A model generated the notes under the pieces. It did not search any database and was not told where the DNA came from. It was given only the letters and a program-made list of their open reading frames with translations. From an uncultured Sphingomonas sp. (GTDB lineage Bacteria; Pseudomonadota; Alphaproteobacteria; Sphingomonadales; Sphingomonadaceae): 64,000 nt of DNA. Both the position numbers and the translations under genes were made by a program. This document shows, in pieces, positions 1-8,740 of this stretch (position 1 is the first letter of the stretch; the number at the start of each line of letters is the position of its first letter). Where the stretch lies: positions 124,001-188,000 of the forward strand of contig NZ_CAKTFO010000003.1 in assembly GCF_934560975.1 (NCBI RefSeq), written 5' to 3'.

Positions 1-152
1 GCGGCGACGACGGCCTCCACCGCTTCCTCGCCCAGCTTGCGCGCGATCCGCGGGCGGCCCTTGGCGAACAGGCTGGCCACATAGGATGAGGCGGGATCGG
101 CCCCCTTGCGGCTGGCGATTGTGGCCTGGAGGCGGACGAGCGTGTCGGACAT
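1..152 (-). CDS. hisE: Phosphoribosyl-ATP pyrophosphohydrolase, 5' part only
   Basis: Hydrolyses phosphoribosyl-ATP to phosphoribosyl-AMP, the second step of cytoplasmic histidine synthesis. Only about 50 N-terminal residues are inside the window; the gene runs off the left edge. Visible are the family's SYVASLF segment, then a basic GRPRIARK stretch and KLGEEAVEAV, whose acidic residues belong to the metal-binding helix of the MazG-like HisE fold. The ATG at 152 gives the usual MSDTL-like start; an in-frame ATG at 164 would add four residues, and neither has a strong ribosome site. It is divergent from zwf across about 150 bp. The family call is confident despite truncation. Confidence 0.85.
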   Translation of the reverse strand, partial: MSDTLVRLQATIASRKGADPASSYVASLFAKGRPRIARKLGEEAVEAVVA

Positions 153-300
153 GGGATGCGGCATAGAGAGAAATTTTCAGCATATCCATCGCTCGGCCGG
201 CCCCTCTCGGCGGCGGACTTGCCGTCAAAGGCTGGACAAGCGCGCGGCGGCGCGCGACAGGCGCGGGCTGATAGACCCTTTGCGGCGTTCGGAGATCTAG

Positions 301-1752
301 ATGCCCGTACCTGCCCAGACGCTCCTGTTGTTCGGCGCCACCGGCGACCTGTCGCGGCGCATGTTGCTGCCATCCCTGTTCGGCCTCCATGCCGATGGCT
401 TGTTGCCGGACGGACTGTGCATCTTTGCCACCGCCCGGACCGAGACGGACGATGCCGGCTTTCGCGACACGGCCGCCACCGCGCTGGAACCGATCATCAA
501 GGATCGGGGACTCGCGCGCGACGTGCTGGAGAGCTTCCTGGCCCGAGTCCATTATGTCGCGGCGGATGCGTCCAAGCCGGAAACGCTGGGAAAGCTGGGC
601 GAGGCGGTGGGCGATCGCGTCCGCGACGGCGTCGCGATATTCCTGTCCACGGCCCCTTCCTTGTTCGAGCCGACCATCGCCGGTCTGGAAATGGCGGGCC
701 TCGCCGGGCCCAAAACGCGCCTCGCTCTGGAAAAGCCGCTGGGCCAGGATCTCGCCTCATCGATGGAGATCAACGACGCGGTTGCGCGCGTCTTCCCGGA
801 AAGCCAGACCTTCCGCATCGACCATTATCTGGGCAAGGAGACGGTGCAGAACCTGCTCGCCCTCCGCTTCGGCAATCTGCTGTTCGAGCCGTTGTGGAAC
901 GCCTCCGCGATCGAACATGTCCAGATCACGGTCAGCGAAACCGTCGGGCTGGAGGGCCGAACCTCCTATTTCGACGACATGGGCTCGCTGCGTGACATGG
1001 TGCAGAACCATATGCTGCAGCTGCTCGCGCTGGTGGCGATGGAGGCCCCGGCCCAGTTCACCGCCACGGCCGTCCGCGACGAGAAGGTCAAGGTGCTGCG
1101 CTCGCTCCGCAAGCTGGACGCGGCACGGGAAAGCGTGATCGGCCAATATGTCGCCGGCGCGGTCGGCGGGCAGCCGGTGCCCGGCTATCTCGACGAACTC
1201 GGCAAGCCATCCGATACCGAGACGTTCGTGGCGCTCAAGGCGCATGTCGACAATTGGCGCTGGCAGGGCGTGCCCTTTTACCTGCGCACCGGCAAGCGGA
1301 TGCCCGTGCGCAAGTCGGAAATCGTGATCCAGTTCAAGCCGGTGCCGCATTCCATGTTCGCCGGGCGCGGCGCGGTGCTGCAGCCCAATTCGCTGGTGAT
1401 CGCAATCCAGCCCGAAGAGAATGTCACCCTGACCATGATGTCCAAGGTGCCGGGGCTGGACCGCGACGGCATGCGCCTGCGCCAGGTGCCGTTGCAGATC
1501 GGCATGGCCAACGCCTTTGCCGACGTGCGCCGCCGGATTGCCTATGAACGCCTGCTGCTCGACCTGATCGAGGGCGAGCCGACCCTGTTCGTCCGCCGTG
1601 ACGAGGTGGAGGCGCAGTGGGACTTCATCGACGCGATTCGCGAAGGGTGGAGCCTGAATTCCATGACGCCGAAGACCTACCCCGCGGGAACCTGGGGCCC
1701 GGCTGCGGCGATTGCATTGACCGAACGAGACGGAGTGAGCTGGCATGATTGA
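301..1752 (+). CDS. zwf: Glucose-6-phosphate 1-dehydrogenase
   Basis: Oxidises glucose 6-phosphate to 6-phosphogluconolactone with NAD(P)+, the entry to the Entner-Doudoroff and pentose phosphate routes. The 483-residue length is normal for the family. The N-terminal nucleotide-binding motif GATGDLSRR is at residues 12-20, EKPLG at 144-148, and the substrate/catalytic motif DHYLGKE at 174-180. GGAG just upstream of the ATG at 301 supports the start. It overlaps pgl by 8 bp, so the two are translationally coupled. In many sphingomonads zwf-pgl is followed by edd and glk; here an unrelated unknown gene follows. Confidence 0.97.
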   Translation: MPVPAQTLLLFGATGDLSRRMLLPSLFGLHADGLLPDGLCIFATARTETDDAGFRDTAATALEPIIKDRGLARDVLESFLARVHYVAADASKPETLGKLGEAVGDRVRDGVAIFLSTAPSLFEPTIAGLEMAGLAGPKTRLALEKPLGQDLASSMEINDAVARVFPESQTFRIDHYLGKETVQNLLALRFGNLLFEPLWNASAIEHVQITVSETVGLEGRTSYFDDMGSLRDMVQNHMLQLLALVAMEAPAQFTATAVRDEKVKVLRSLRKLDAARESVIGQYVAGAVGGQPVPGYLDELGKPSDTETFVALKAHVDNWRWQGVPFYLRTGKRMPVRKSEIVIQFKPVPHSMFAGRGAVLQPNSLVIAIQPEENVTLTMMSKVPGLDRDGMRLRQVPLQIGMANAFADVRRRIAYERLLLDLIEGEPTLFVRRDEVEAQWDFIDAIREGWSLNSMTPKTYPAGTWGPAAAIALTERDGVSWHD

Positions 1753-2446
1753 GGCCGAATGGTGGGAGCATGACGACGCCGAGGCGTTCGCCGAAGCGGT
1801 CGCGGGCGATCTGGGCTTCATCGTCGAAAGTGCGCTGGACGCCCGCAATGCGGCTTTGCTGGCGCTGTCCGGCGGGAATACGCCGGTCAAGGCGTATGAA
1901 AAGCTGGCGCAGATGAAATATGACTGGAAGCGGGTGACCATCTTTCCGGTCGACGATCGGCTGGTGAAGATCGACGATCCGCTGTCCAACGTGGCGATGC
2001 TGGCCCGCATCTTCATGCCCAAGGGCGCGCGGGTGATCCCGCTTGCGCCCGACAATCTGGACTATGCCTCCGCCGGCAATGCCGCCGACGCGCGGATGCA
2101 GGACATGAAGTGGCCGCCGGACGTGGTGCTGCTGGGCGTGGGCGGCGACGGGCATACCGCCTCCATCTTCCCCGGTCCGGATCTTCAGGCGGCGCTGACG
2201 GCGCCCAAGACGCGTCGCGCCATCGGCGTGATGCCCGATCCGCTGCCGCCCGAGGCTCCGGTCGCGCGCGTGACCATGACCCGGGCTGCCATCCTGTCCG
2301 CCCGCGCGCTGATGCTGTGCCTGACCGGCGACACAAAGCGCGCCCTGGTCGAGCAGGCGATCGAGGACGGCGCGGGTTCCAAGCTGCCGATCGGGCAGGT
2401 GCTGGCGGAGGCCGAACAGCCGATCGACATTCACTGGACCGCCTGA
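1745..2446 (+). CDS. pgl: 6-phosphogluconolactonase
   Basis: Hydrolyses 6-phosphogluconolactone to 6-phosphogluconate, the step after Zwf. The 233-residue protein has the sugar-isomerase-like phosphate loop LSGGNTP (41-47) and the signature GVGGDGHTAS (131-140), both typical of the NagB/DevB-type lactonase. The ATG at 1745 lies inside the zwf stop region, an 8-bp overlap that ties its translation to zwf. The stop is followed after 10 bp by a GTG-started large unknown gene, probably in the same transcript. Confidence 0.96.
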   Translation: MIEAEWWEHDDAEAFAEAVAGDLGFIVESALDARNAALLALSGGNTPVKAYEKLAQMKYDWKRVTIFPVDDRLVKIDDPLSNVAMLARIFMPKGARVIPLAPDNLDYASAGNAADARMQDMKWPPDVVLLGVGGDGHTASIFPGPDLQAALTAPKTRRAIGVMPDPLPPEAPVARVTMTRAAILSARALMLCLTGDTKRALVEQAIEDGAGSKLPIGQVLAEAEQPIDIHWTA

Positions 2447-2456
2447 CCCCGCCTGC

Positions 2457-4763
2457 GTGAGTTCCCGCCGGTCGCACGGGCCGCCGGCGGGGAACGTGGC
2501 GCGGCTGCCATGGTTATCCCACGCATGTTCCAACGGCGATGTGGTGGCGCAGGTGCGAGGCTTGCCGGGTGAGGATCACAAGCTTTCGCCGCTGACCCTG
2601 GCGCTGCGCAGTGAACTGGCGGGCGGGATGCGCCGCCTGGGTGGCTTCCAACTCGCCCATCTGGCCTTGGAAATCTGCAACGGGCGCGACAGCCTGTGGC
2701 TGATCGTGCGGGTCAAGGGCGCCGGCGGTTATGCGATCCGCACGGCGCACGTACCCGGCGGCGGCCATCGCGTGCGCAAGCTTCGGCCACGTTCCGGGGA
2801 GCGGTGCCGGTTCGAGGTGCAGGGCCCTGCCGGCCGCTACGAGGTGCGCATCCGTGGCGAGGTGGAAGAGCGGCCGATGCTCCGCGCGACCGTTGAACTG
2901 ACGCCCACCGCAGACCTGCTGGTGCCCTATCTGCCGCGTGACCTGTATCCGATCGGGGCGGACGACGATCCGGTCAGCGCGCAGGGCCATGTCGAGGCGG
3001 CGCAGCGCGGGCTGAACTCGGGCCTGCTATTCCTCCGCCGGGAGGAGCCGGACCTGGGTGAACTGCTGTATTTCCAGAACCTCACCGCGCTGAACGACTA
3101 CCACAATGCAACCGGCACCAAACCGGACGGAGCGGTCGGCGGCGAATGGCCGGAACTCGGCTATCTGCCGCCGAGCCCGCCACAGAGCGGCACGCCGCCG
3201 ATCAATCCGCTGCCCGCCGGCCGCACCGTGACGTTGTCCGACGCGCTGCTCGTGTTCGGCACCCGCGCGTGGACCGACGAATGCGACAGCGCCCAGAGCT
3301 TCCTGCAGATGCAGGTCCAGCTTTACGGCCGGATCGACAAGCCCGAACCGCAATGGCGCGACTGGCCGGCCCGTGCCGAACGGACGGTGCGCGACCTCCA
3401 GCATTCGCGCAAGGCGACGATCCGCCATTACCGCCACACCTACATCCATCCCTACACCGCCAGCGAGTATCCCGACTCGATGGTGCAACTGTCGGTGCTC
3501 GCCGCGCTGCGGGCGTGGGAACGGTGGACGGGGGAGCCGCTCCCGTTTGCGGACGAACTCGCCAAGGGCGTGCCGAAGTTCTTCGACGAGTCACTGGGGA
3601 CGCTGCGCCGCTACCTGCCCAATGCCAAGGGCGACAAGGATATGGATGCGGTCGACAGCTGGTACCTCTACCATCCGCTGCTGAACCTCGGCCGGCTGGC
3701 GGAGTTCGGGGACGCGGCTGCCCGCGACCTGTTCTTCCGCGCGCTCGGGCATACGATCGATGCGGCGCACCATTTTCGTTATGTGTGGCCGATCAAATAT
3801 GATTTGCGCAGCTTTGCGGTGATTACGCCGGCCCGCGACGACGGGGGGCTGGGCCAGACGGATGTGGGCGGCATCTACGCCTACGTGATGCTCCAGGCAT
3901 TCGAACTGAGTTCGGAGCGGCGCTACCTGGACGAGGCGCGGGCGGCGCTGGACGCGACCCGGGGCATGCGGTTCAACCTCAACTATCAGGCGAACCTGAC
4001 CGCCTGGGGCGCCGCCGCGTGCATGCGGCTATGGCGGCTGACCAACGACGCCACCTATTTGCGGCAAAGCTACGTCTTCGTCGCCAGCTTCTTCCACAAC
4101 GCCGCCATGTGGGAGTCGAACCTGAAGGCAGCCGCGCATTACCCCAACTTCCTGGGCGTTACGGCGCTGCACGACGGGCCCTATATGGCGATCTACGAAT
4201 GTTTCGACAGCTTCTCCGCGTTCGAGCGTTACCTGAGGGATGCCGGCGCGGAGCTGGACCAGTCGGTGCGGCTGCTGCTGTGCGAATATTGCCGCTACGC
4301 ACTCGATCGTGCCTGGTTCTATTATCCCGATGCCTTGCCGGAGCATGCCATCGCGGAGGAGGTGCGCAACGGCCATGTCGACCACACGCTGTCCTTCCCT
4401 TTGGAGGATCTCTACCGCGATGGCCAGCCGGCCGGACAGGTCGGGCAGGAAATCTACGGCTGCGGCGCCGCGCCGACCTTTGCGGTGCACAGCTCGCACC
4501 GCCTGGAGGGCGCGCCGTTTCTGCTGTTCTGCGACCATTTCGTCGCCACGCTGGACCGGACCGGGCCTACATCGATCGCCCTCCAGCTGATCGGGCCGGG
4601 CGGCGGCACGGCGTGCCTCAGTGCGGTCTGGCCGGGCAAGCGGAACGAACGTGCGGTGCATGGGCGTGTGGCCGGGCGGGAGGTTGCGCCGCATGCCGAC
4701 ACGCCCGAGCGGACCGACTTCATCGTTCCAGCCGATGGGCGGGTCCAGCTGGCGTGGGAGTGA
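2457..4763 (+). CDS. Uncharacterised 768-residue protein downstream of zwf-pgl
   Basis: I do not recognise the function. The start is a GTG 10 bp after the pgl stop, so cotranscription with zwf-pgl is likely; the exact start is uncertain. There is no signal peptide or membrane helix, so a cytoplasmic place is inferred. The first 150 residues or so are beta-rich and polar. From about residue 310 onward the chain is rich in W, Y, H and helical segments (for example YRHTYIHPY, NLNYQANLTAWG, YECFDSFSAFERYL), which resembles an alpha/alpha-toroid of glycoside-hydrolase or epimerase type. No catalytic motif can be assigned by eye. Its position suggests a link to sugar catabolism or polysaccharide handling, but this is inference only. 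Confidence 0.75.
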   Translation: MSSRRSHGPPAGNVARLPWLSHACSNGDVVAQVRGLPGEDHKLSPLTLALRSELAGGMRRLGGFQLAHLALEICNGRDSLWLIVRVKGAGGYAIRTAHVPGGGHRVRKLRPRSGERCRFEVQGPAGRYEVRIRGEVEERPMLRATVELTPTADLLVPYLPRDLYPIGADDDPVSAQGHVEAAQRGLNSGLLFLRREEPDLGELLYFQNLTALNDYHNATGTKPDGAVGGEWPELGYLPPSPPQSGTPPINPLPAGRTVTLSDALLVFGTRAWTDECDSAQSFLQMQVQLYGRIDKPEPQWRDWPARAERTVRDLQHSRKATIRHYRHTYIHPYTASEYPDSMVQLSVLAALRAWERWTGEPLPFADELAKGVPKFFDESLGTLRRYLPNAKGDKDMDAVDSWYLYHPLLNLGRLAEFGDAAARDLFFRALGHTIDAAHHFRYVWPIKYDLRSFAVITPARDDGGLGQTDVGGIYAYVMLQAFELSSERRYLDEARAALDATRGMRFNLNYQANLTAWGAAACMRLWRLTNDATYLRQSYVFVASFFHNAAMWESNLKAAAHYPNFLGVTALHDGPYMAIYECFDSFSAFERYLRDAGAELDQSVRLLLCEYCRYALDRAWFYYPDALPEHAIAEEVRNGHVDHTLSFPLEDLYRDGQPAGQVGQEIYGCGAAPTFAVHSSHRLEGAPFLLFCDHFVATLDRTGPTSIALQLIGPGGGTACLSAVWPGKRNERAVHGRVAGREVAPHADTPERTDFIVPADGRVQLAWE

Positions 4764-4829
4764 GGTGGCCGCGTTGCCGCCTCCGCGGGATTGATTTACA
4801 TTGGCCGCCCCAATCCGAAGGGATGTCTC

Positions 4830-5336
4830 ATGCCCATCACCGTGAACGGATCGTCGGTGTCGTTGCCGCACGATCCGCGCGTTTCGCTTCTGGACCTTCT
4901 GCGCGAGCAATTGCATCTTTCCGGAACCAAGAAGGGGTGCAACCAGGGGGCGTGCGGTGCCTGCACCGTTCTGGCGGACGGAGAGCGGATCCTGTCCTGC
5001 CTGGCGCTGGCGGTGCAATATGACGGGCGCGAGATCATAACGGTCGAAGGGCTGGGCGATGATGCGGCGCTGCATCCGTTGCAGGCGGCCTTTGTGGAGC
5101 ATGACGGCTTTCAGTGCGGCTATTGCACGCCGGGTCAGATCTGCTCGGCGATCGGCATGGCGGCCGAACTGCGCCGGGGCACGCCGAGCCATGTCACGCA
5201 CGACCTGTCGGTGGACACGATCGCGCTCGACCGGGAGGAGTTGCGTGAGCGGATGAGCGGCAACCTTTGCCGCTGCGGCGCGCATAACGGCATCGTCGAT
5301 GCCATCCTCGATGTCTATGGGGAGGCTGCGGAATGA
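4830..5336 (+). CDS. Aldehyde/xanthine dehydrogenase-type 2Fe-2S subunit (PaoA-like)
   Basis: Electron-transfer subunit of a heterotrimeric molybdenum hydroxylase. The 168-residue protein carries both expected clusters: plant-type [2Fe-2S] with C37, C42, C45 and C57, and the helical-domain cluster with C96, C99, C147 and C149 (motifs GCNQGACGAC, CGYCTPGQ, GNLCRCG). The ATG at 4830 is chosen because AAGGGA lies 7 bp upstream; an earlier in-frame start at 4791 would add 13 residues of poor quality. Unlike E. coli PaoA there is no twin-arginine leader, so the enzyme should be cytoplasmic unless exported another way. It overlaps the next gene by 4 bp. Confidence 0.93.
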   Translation: MPITVNGSSVSLPHDPRVSLLDLLREQLHLSGTKKGCNQGACGACTVLADGERILSCLALAVQYDGREIITVEGLGDDAALHPLQAAFVEHDGFQCGYCTPGQICSAIGMAAELRRGTPSHVTHDLSVDTIALDREELRERMSGNLCRCGAHNGIVDAILDVYGEAAE

Positions 5337-6319
5337 CCCCCTTCACCTTTGCCCGCGCCGACGATGCCGATCATGCGCTGCGGCTCGGCGGCGCGTCCGG
5401 CACCCGCTTCCTGGGCGGCGGCACCAATCTGGTCGACCTGATGCGCGAGACGATCGAGCGGCCTCAGGGGCTGGTCGACGTGACCGGCCTGTCCGCCGCA
5501 ATCGAGGAGACGCCGTCGGGCGGCCTGCTGATCGGGGCGGCGGCGCGCAACAGCAGCCTGGCCGAACATCGCGCGGTGCGGACCCGTTACCCGATGCTCG
5601 CCCGCGCGATCCTGGCGGGCGCGAGTGCGCAGATCCGTAACATGGCGACGGTCGGCGGCAACCTGCTCCAGCGGACGCGCTGCACCTATTTCTACGACAA
5701 TGCCGGGTCGCGCTGCAACAAGCGCCAGCCGAGCGAGGGGTGCGACGCGATCGACGGCTTCAACCGCATCCATGCCATCCTGGGCGCGTCGCAAGCCTGT
5801 GTCGCCACGCACCCATCGGACATGTGCGTCGCGCTGGCGGCACTTGATGCGACGGTGCACCTGTCGTCGACCGGCGGCACGCGGACGCTACCGCTGACCG
5901 ATCTGCATCGCCTGCCTGGCGATGAGCCCCATGTCGAGACGGTGCTGGCACCCGGCGAGCTGATCACGGCGATCGAACTTCCCGCGCTCCCCCTTGCCGC
6001 ACATTCGACCTACCGCAAGGTTCGCGATCGGGCGAGCTATGCCTTCGCCCTGGTCTCCGTGGCGGCGGCGCTGGAGGTGCGGGACGGCCGCGTGGCGGAC
6101 GTCCGGCTCGCGCTGGGCGGGGTGGCGCACCGGCCATGGCGTGCCTGGGCGGCGGAGGAGGCGCTGAAGGGCGGACCGGCGACGGAGACTGCCTTCCGTG
6201 CCGCTGCCGAGGCGGAGCTGGCCGCAGCCAGGCCGCTGCGCGACAATGGCTTCAAGGTCGAACTCGCCGCGCGGACGATCACGGCCGTGCTGGCCGAACT
6301 TGCGGGAGCGGACGCATGA
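5333..6319 (+). CDS. FAD-binding subunit of molybdenum aldehyde oxidoreductase (PaoB-like), with extra Fe-S loop
   Basis: Medium subunit that passes electrons between FAD and the 2Fe-2S clusters. The FAD-binding region shows FLGGGTNLVDLM (about 27-37) and the ATVGGNL loop (105-111). A cysteine-bearing insert follows, with C117, C128, C137 and C156, matching the additional [4Fe-4S] cluster known from PaoB and 4-hydroxybenzoyl-CoA reductase. This makes an aldehyde oxidase of the PaoABC type more likely than a xanthine dehydrogenase. The gene is coupled by ATGA overlaps to both neighbours. Confidence 0.93.
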   Translation: MTPFTFARADDADHALRLGGASGTRFLGGGTNLVDLMRETIERPQGLVDVTGLSAAIEETPSGGLLIGAAARNSSLAEHRAVRTRYPMLARAILAGASAQIRNMATVGGNLLQRTRCTYFYDNAGSRCNKRQPSEGCDAIDGFNRIHAILGASQACVATHPSDMCVALAALDATVHLSSTGGTRTLPLTDLHRLPGDEPHVETVLAPGELITAIELPALPLAAHSTYRKVRDRASYAFALVSVAAALEVRDGRVADVRLALGGVAHRPWRAWAAEEALKGGPATETAFRAAAEAELAAARPLRDNGFKVELAARTITAVLAELAGADA

Positions 6320-8646
6320 GCATCGTGGGGGACGCCAAGCAGGCGGCGCAGGGCGCGGCGCAGGCAGTGATGCAGAAAGCGGTGCAGCTTGCGCCTGACA
6401 GCTGGATGCCGGGCGGGCGCCCTGATCCGCTGATCCGCGCGCAGCATGGTTATCTCGGGCGGCCGGTCTCTCGCCTGGACGGGCCGCTCAAGGTGCAGGG
6501 AGCGGCGCCCTATGCGGCGGAGTTCCCGCTCGACGGCATGCTCTATGCCGCGCTGATGTTCAGCACCATCGCCAAGGGCCGCATCGCGACCCTGGACACG
6601 ACGGCGGCGGAGGGCGCGCCCGGCGTCAGGCTGGTGATGACCTACCGCAACGCCCCGCGCATGGCGCCGATGCCGCTGTTCATGACGGCCGAGAAAGCGT
6701 GCGGCGGCAACGACCTGCCGGTGATGCAGGACGCCAGGGTCTACTGGAATGGCGAGCCGGTCGCTCTGGTGCTGGCGGACACGCAGGAGCAGGCGGACCA
6801 CGCCAAGTCGCTGATCCGCATCACCTATCAGGCCGACCCCGCGGTCACCGGCTTTGCCGAGGCCAAGGCGAAGGGCACCGAGCCCGGCCAGTTCATGGGC
6901 CAACCGCTCAAGCTGGAGATCGGCGACGCGGATACGGCGTTCGCGGCCGCGCCGCACAGGGTCGACAACGTCTACACGACCCCGCGCCACAGCCACAATG
7001 CGATCGAGCTGCACGCCGTCACCGTGGCGTGGGAGGGCGACACCCTGCGCGTGCACGACGCGACGCAGATGGTGGCGCACACCGCCTGGTCGCTGGGCAA
7101 GGTGTTCGGCATCGATAAAAGCCAGGTGCACGTCACGTCGCCCTTTGTCGGCGGCGGGTTCGGCGGCAAGGGCCTGTGGCAGCATCAGGTGCTGGCCGCC
7201 GCCGCGTCCAAGCTGGCGGGCACGCCGGTCCGCCTGATGCTGTCGCGCGAGGGCGTGTATCGGGTGGTCGGCGGCCGCACCACCACCGAACAGCGCGTCG
7301 CCCTGGGCGCGCAGGCGGACGGCCGCTTCGACGCGCTGATCCACACCGGCACGGTGGTGATGAGCCACCACAATGTCCTGCCCGAACCGTTCATCCTGCC
7401 GGCCCGCAGCGCCTATGCCGCCGGCAGCTTCAAGCTGGACGTCGAGGTCGCCTATCTCGACATGGTCGCCAACACGTTCATGCGCGCGCCTGGCGAAGCC
7501 GTGGGCACCTTTGCCCTGGAAAGCGCCATCGACGAACTGGCGATCGAGCTGGGCATGGACCCGATCGAACTGCGCCTGCGCAATGAACCGGACAAGGACC
7601 CGACCACCGGCGCGCCATTCTCCTTACGAGAGGTGGAGAAGGCCTATCGCGACGGCGCCGAACGGTTCGGCTGGGCTGGACGCGGCGCACCCGGCAGCCG
7701 TCGCGAGGGCGAGTGGCTGGTGGGCACCGGCGTCGCTACCGCGACCTATCCGTATTACCGGATGCCGGGCGGCGCGGCGCGGATCACGCTTGCCCGCGAC
7801 GGACACGCCACCGTGGATATCGCCGCACACGACATGGGCATGGGCACCGCCACCGCGCAGACCCAGGTCGCCGCCGACCGCCTCGGCCTGTCCATGGATC
7901 AGGTCGCGTTCCGCTATGGCGACAGTACGCTGCCCGGCCTGGTCATGGCGGGTGGGTCGCAGCAGACGGCGGCCATCGGCGCGTCCGTGATCGCCGCACA
8001 TCGGGCTCTGGTCACCGAATTGCTGAAGCTGGCCGGCAACGACTCTCCGCTCGCCGGGCTGGATGCGGATGAGGTCGGCGGCGTGGATGGTGGCCTCGCC
8101 AAGCTGGACGATCCCGCGCGGCACGAAAGCTATGCCTCCATCCTGGCGCGCGCCCGGCGCGACGAGGTGGTGGTGGAGGCGAGCCCGCCGCCACCCCTGG
8201 AGACGATGCACTGGTCGATGCACTCGCACGGTGCGATGTTTTGCGAGGTGCGGGTCAATGCCGTCACGGGCGAAATCCGCGTCAGTCGCTTCCTCGGGTC
8301 GTTCGACTGCGGCCGGATCCTCAATCCCAAGACCGCCACCAGCCAGTTCCGCGGCGGCATCATCATGGGGCTGGGATTGGCGATGATGGAGGAAACGCAG
8401 TTCGACGAGCGCACCGGGCGCATCATGAACCCCAGCCTAGCCGAATATCACGTCCCCGTGCACATGGACGTGCCGGAGATCGAGGTGATGTGGACCGACA
8501 TTCCCGATCCCCATGCGCCAATGGGTGCGCGCGGCATCGGGGAAATCGGGATCACCGGCGTCGCGGCCGCCGTCGCCAACGCCGTCTTCAACGCCACCGG
8601 CAAGCGGGTGCGCGACCTGCCGATCACGCTGGACAAGCTGCTATAG
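6316..8646 (+). CDS. Molybdopterin-binding large subunit of aldehyde oxidoreductase (PaoC-like)
   Basis: Catalytic subunit carrying the molybdenum cofactor. The protein is 776 residues from the ATG at 6316, which overlaps the FAD-subunit stop by 4 bp; a longer reading from 6136 would lie inside the previous gene and is rejected. Family landmarks are GGGFGGKG (about 279-286), the FMRAPGE cofactor segment, the glycine-rich TAQTQVA region, and GARGIGEIG (737-745) with the presumed base Glu743. The PaoC type oxidises a broad range of aldehydes to acids. No XdhC/PaoD-type cofactor-insertion chaperone is adjacent, so that factor must be encoded elsewhere. Confidence 0.94.
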   Translation: MSIVGDAKQAAQGAAQAVMQKAVQLAPDSWMPGGRPDPLIRAQHGYLGRPVSRLDGPLKVQGAAPYAAEFPLDGMLYAALMFSTIAKGRIATLDTTAAEGAPGVRLVMTYRNAPRMAPMPLFMTAEKACGGNDLPVMQDARVYWNGEPVALVLADTQEQADHAKSLIRITYQADPAVTGFAEAKAKGTEPGQFMGQPLKLEIGDADTAFAAAPHRVDNVYTTPRHSHNAIELHAVTVAWEGDTLRVHDATQMVAHTAWSLGKVFGIDKSQVHVTSPFVGGGFGGKGLWQHQVLAAAASKLAGTPVRLMLSREGVYRVVGGRTTTEQRVALGAQADGRFDALIHTGTVVMSHHNVLPEPFILPARSAYAAGSFKLDVEVAYLDMVANTFMRAPGEAVGTFALESAIDELAIELGMDPIELRLRNEPDKDPTTGAPFSLREVEKAYRDGAERFGWAGRGAPGSRREGEWLVGTGVATATYPYYRMPGGAARITLARDGHATVDIAAHDMGMGTATAQTQVAADRLGLSMDQVAFRYGDSTLPGLVMAGGSQQTAAIGASVIAAHRALVTELLKLAGNDSPLAGLDADEVGGVDGGLAKLDDPARHESYASILARARRDEVVVEASPPPPLETMHWSMHSHGAMFCEVRVNAVTGEIRVSRFLGSFDCGRILNPKTATSQFRGGIIMGLGLAMMEETQFDERTGRIMNPSLAEYHVPVHMDVPEIEVMWTDIPDPHAPMGARGIGEIGITGVAAAVANAVFNATGKRVRDLPITLDKLL

Positions 8647-8740
8647 GCCAGCGCGCACGGCCGATGGCACGGAATGGCGCAACGGCGGTTGTGCCTGATG
8701 CCATGTCCCTCCGGCGCATGGGACCAACCAGAGGGGCCTA

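Noticed and set aside
757..2055. Long minus-strand frame opposite zwf
   Set aside because: It lies antisense to two well-recognised genes, has no family features, and its length follows from the high third-position GC.
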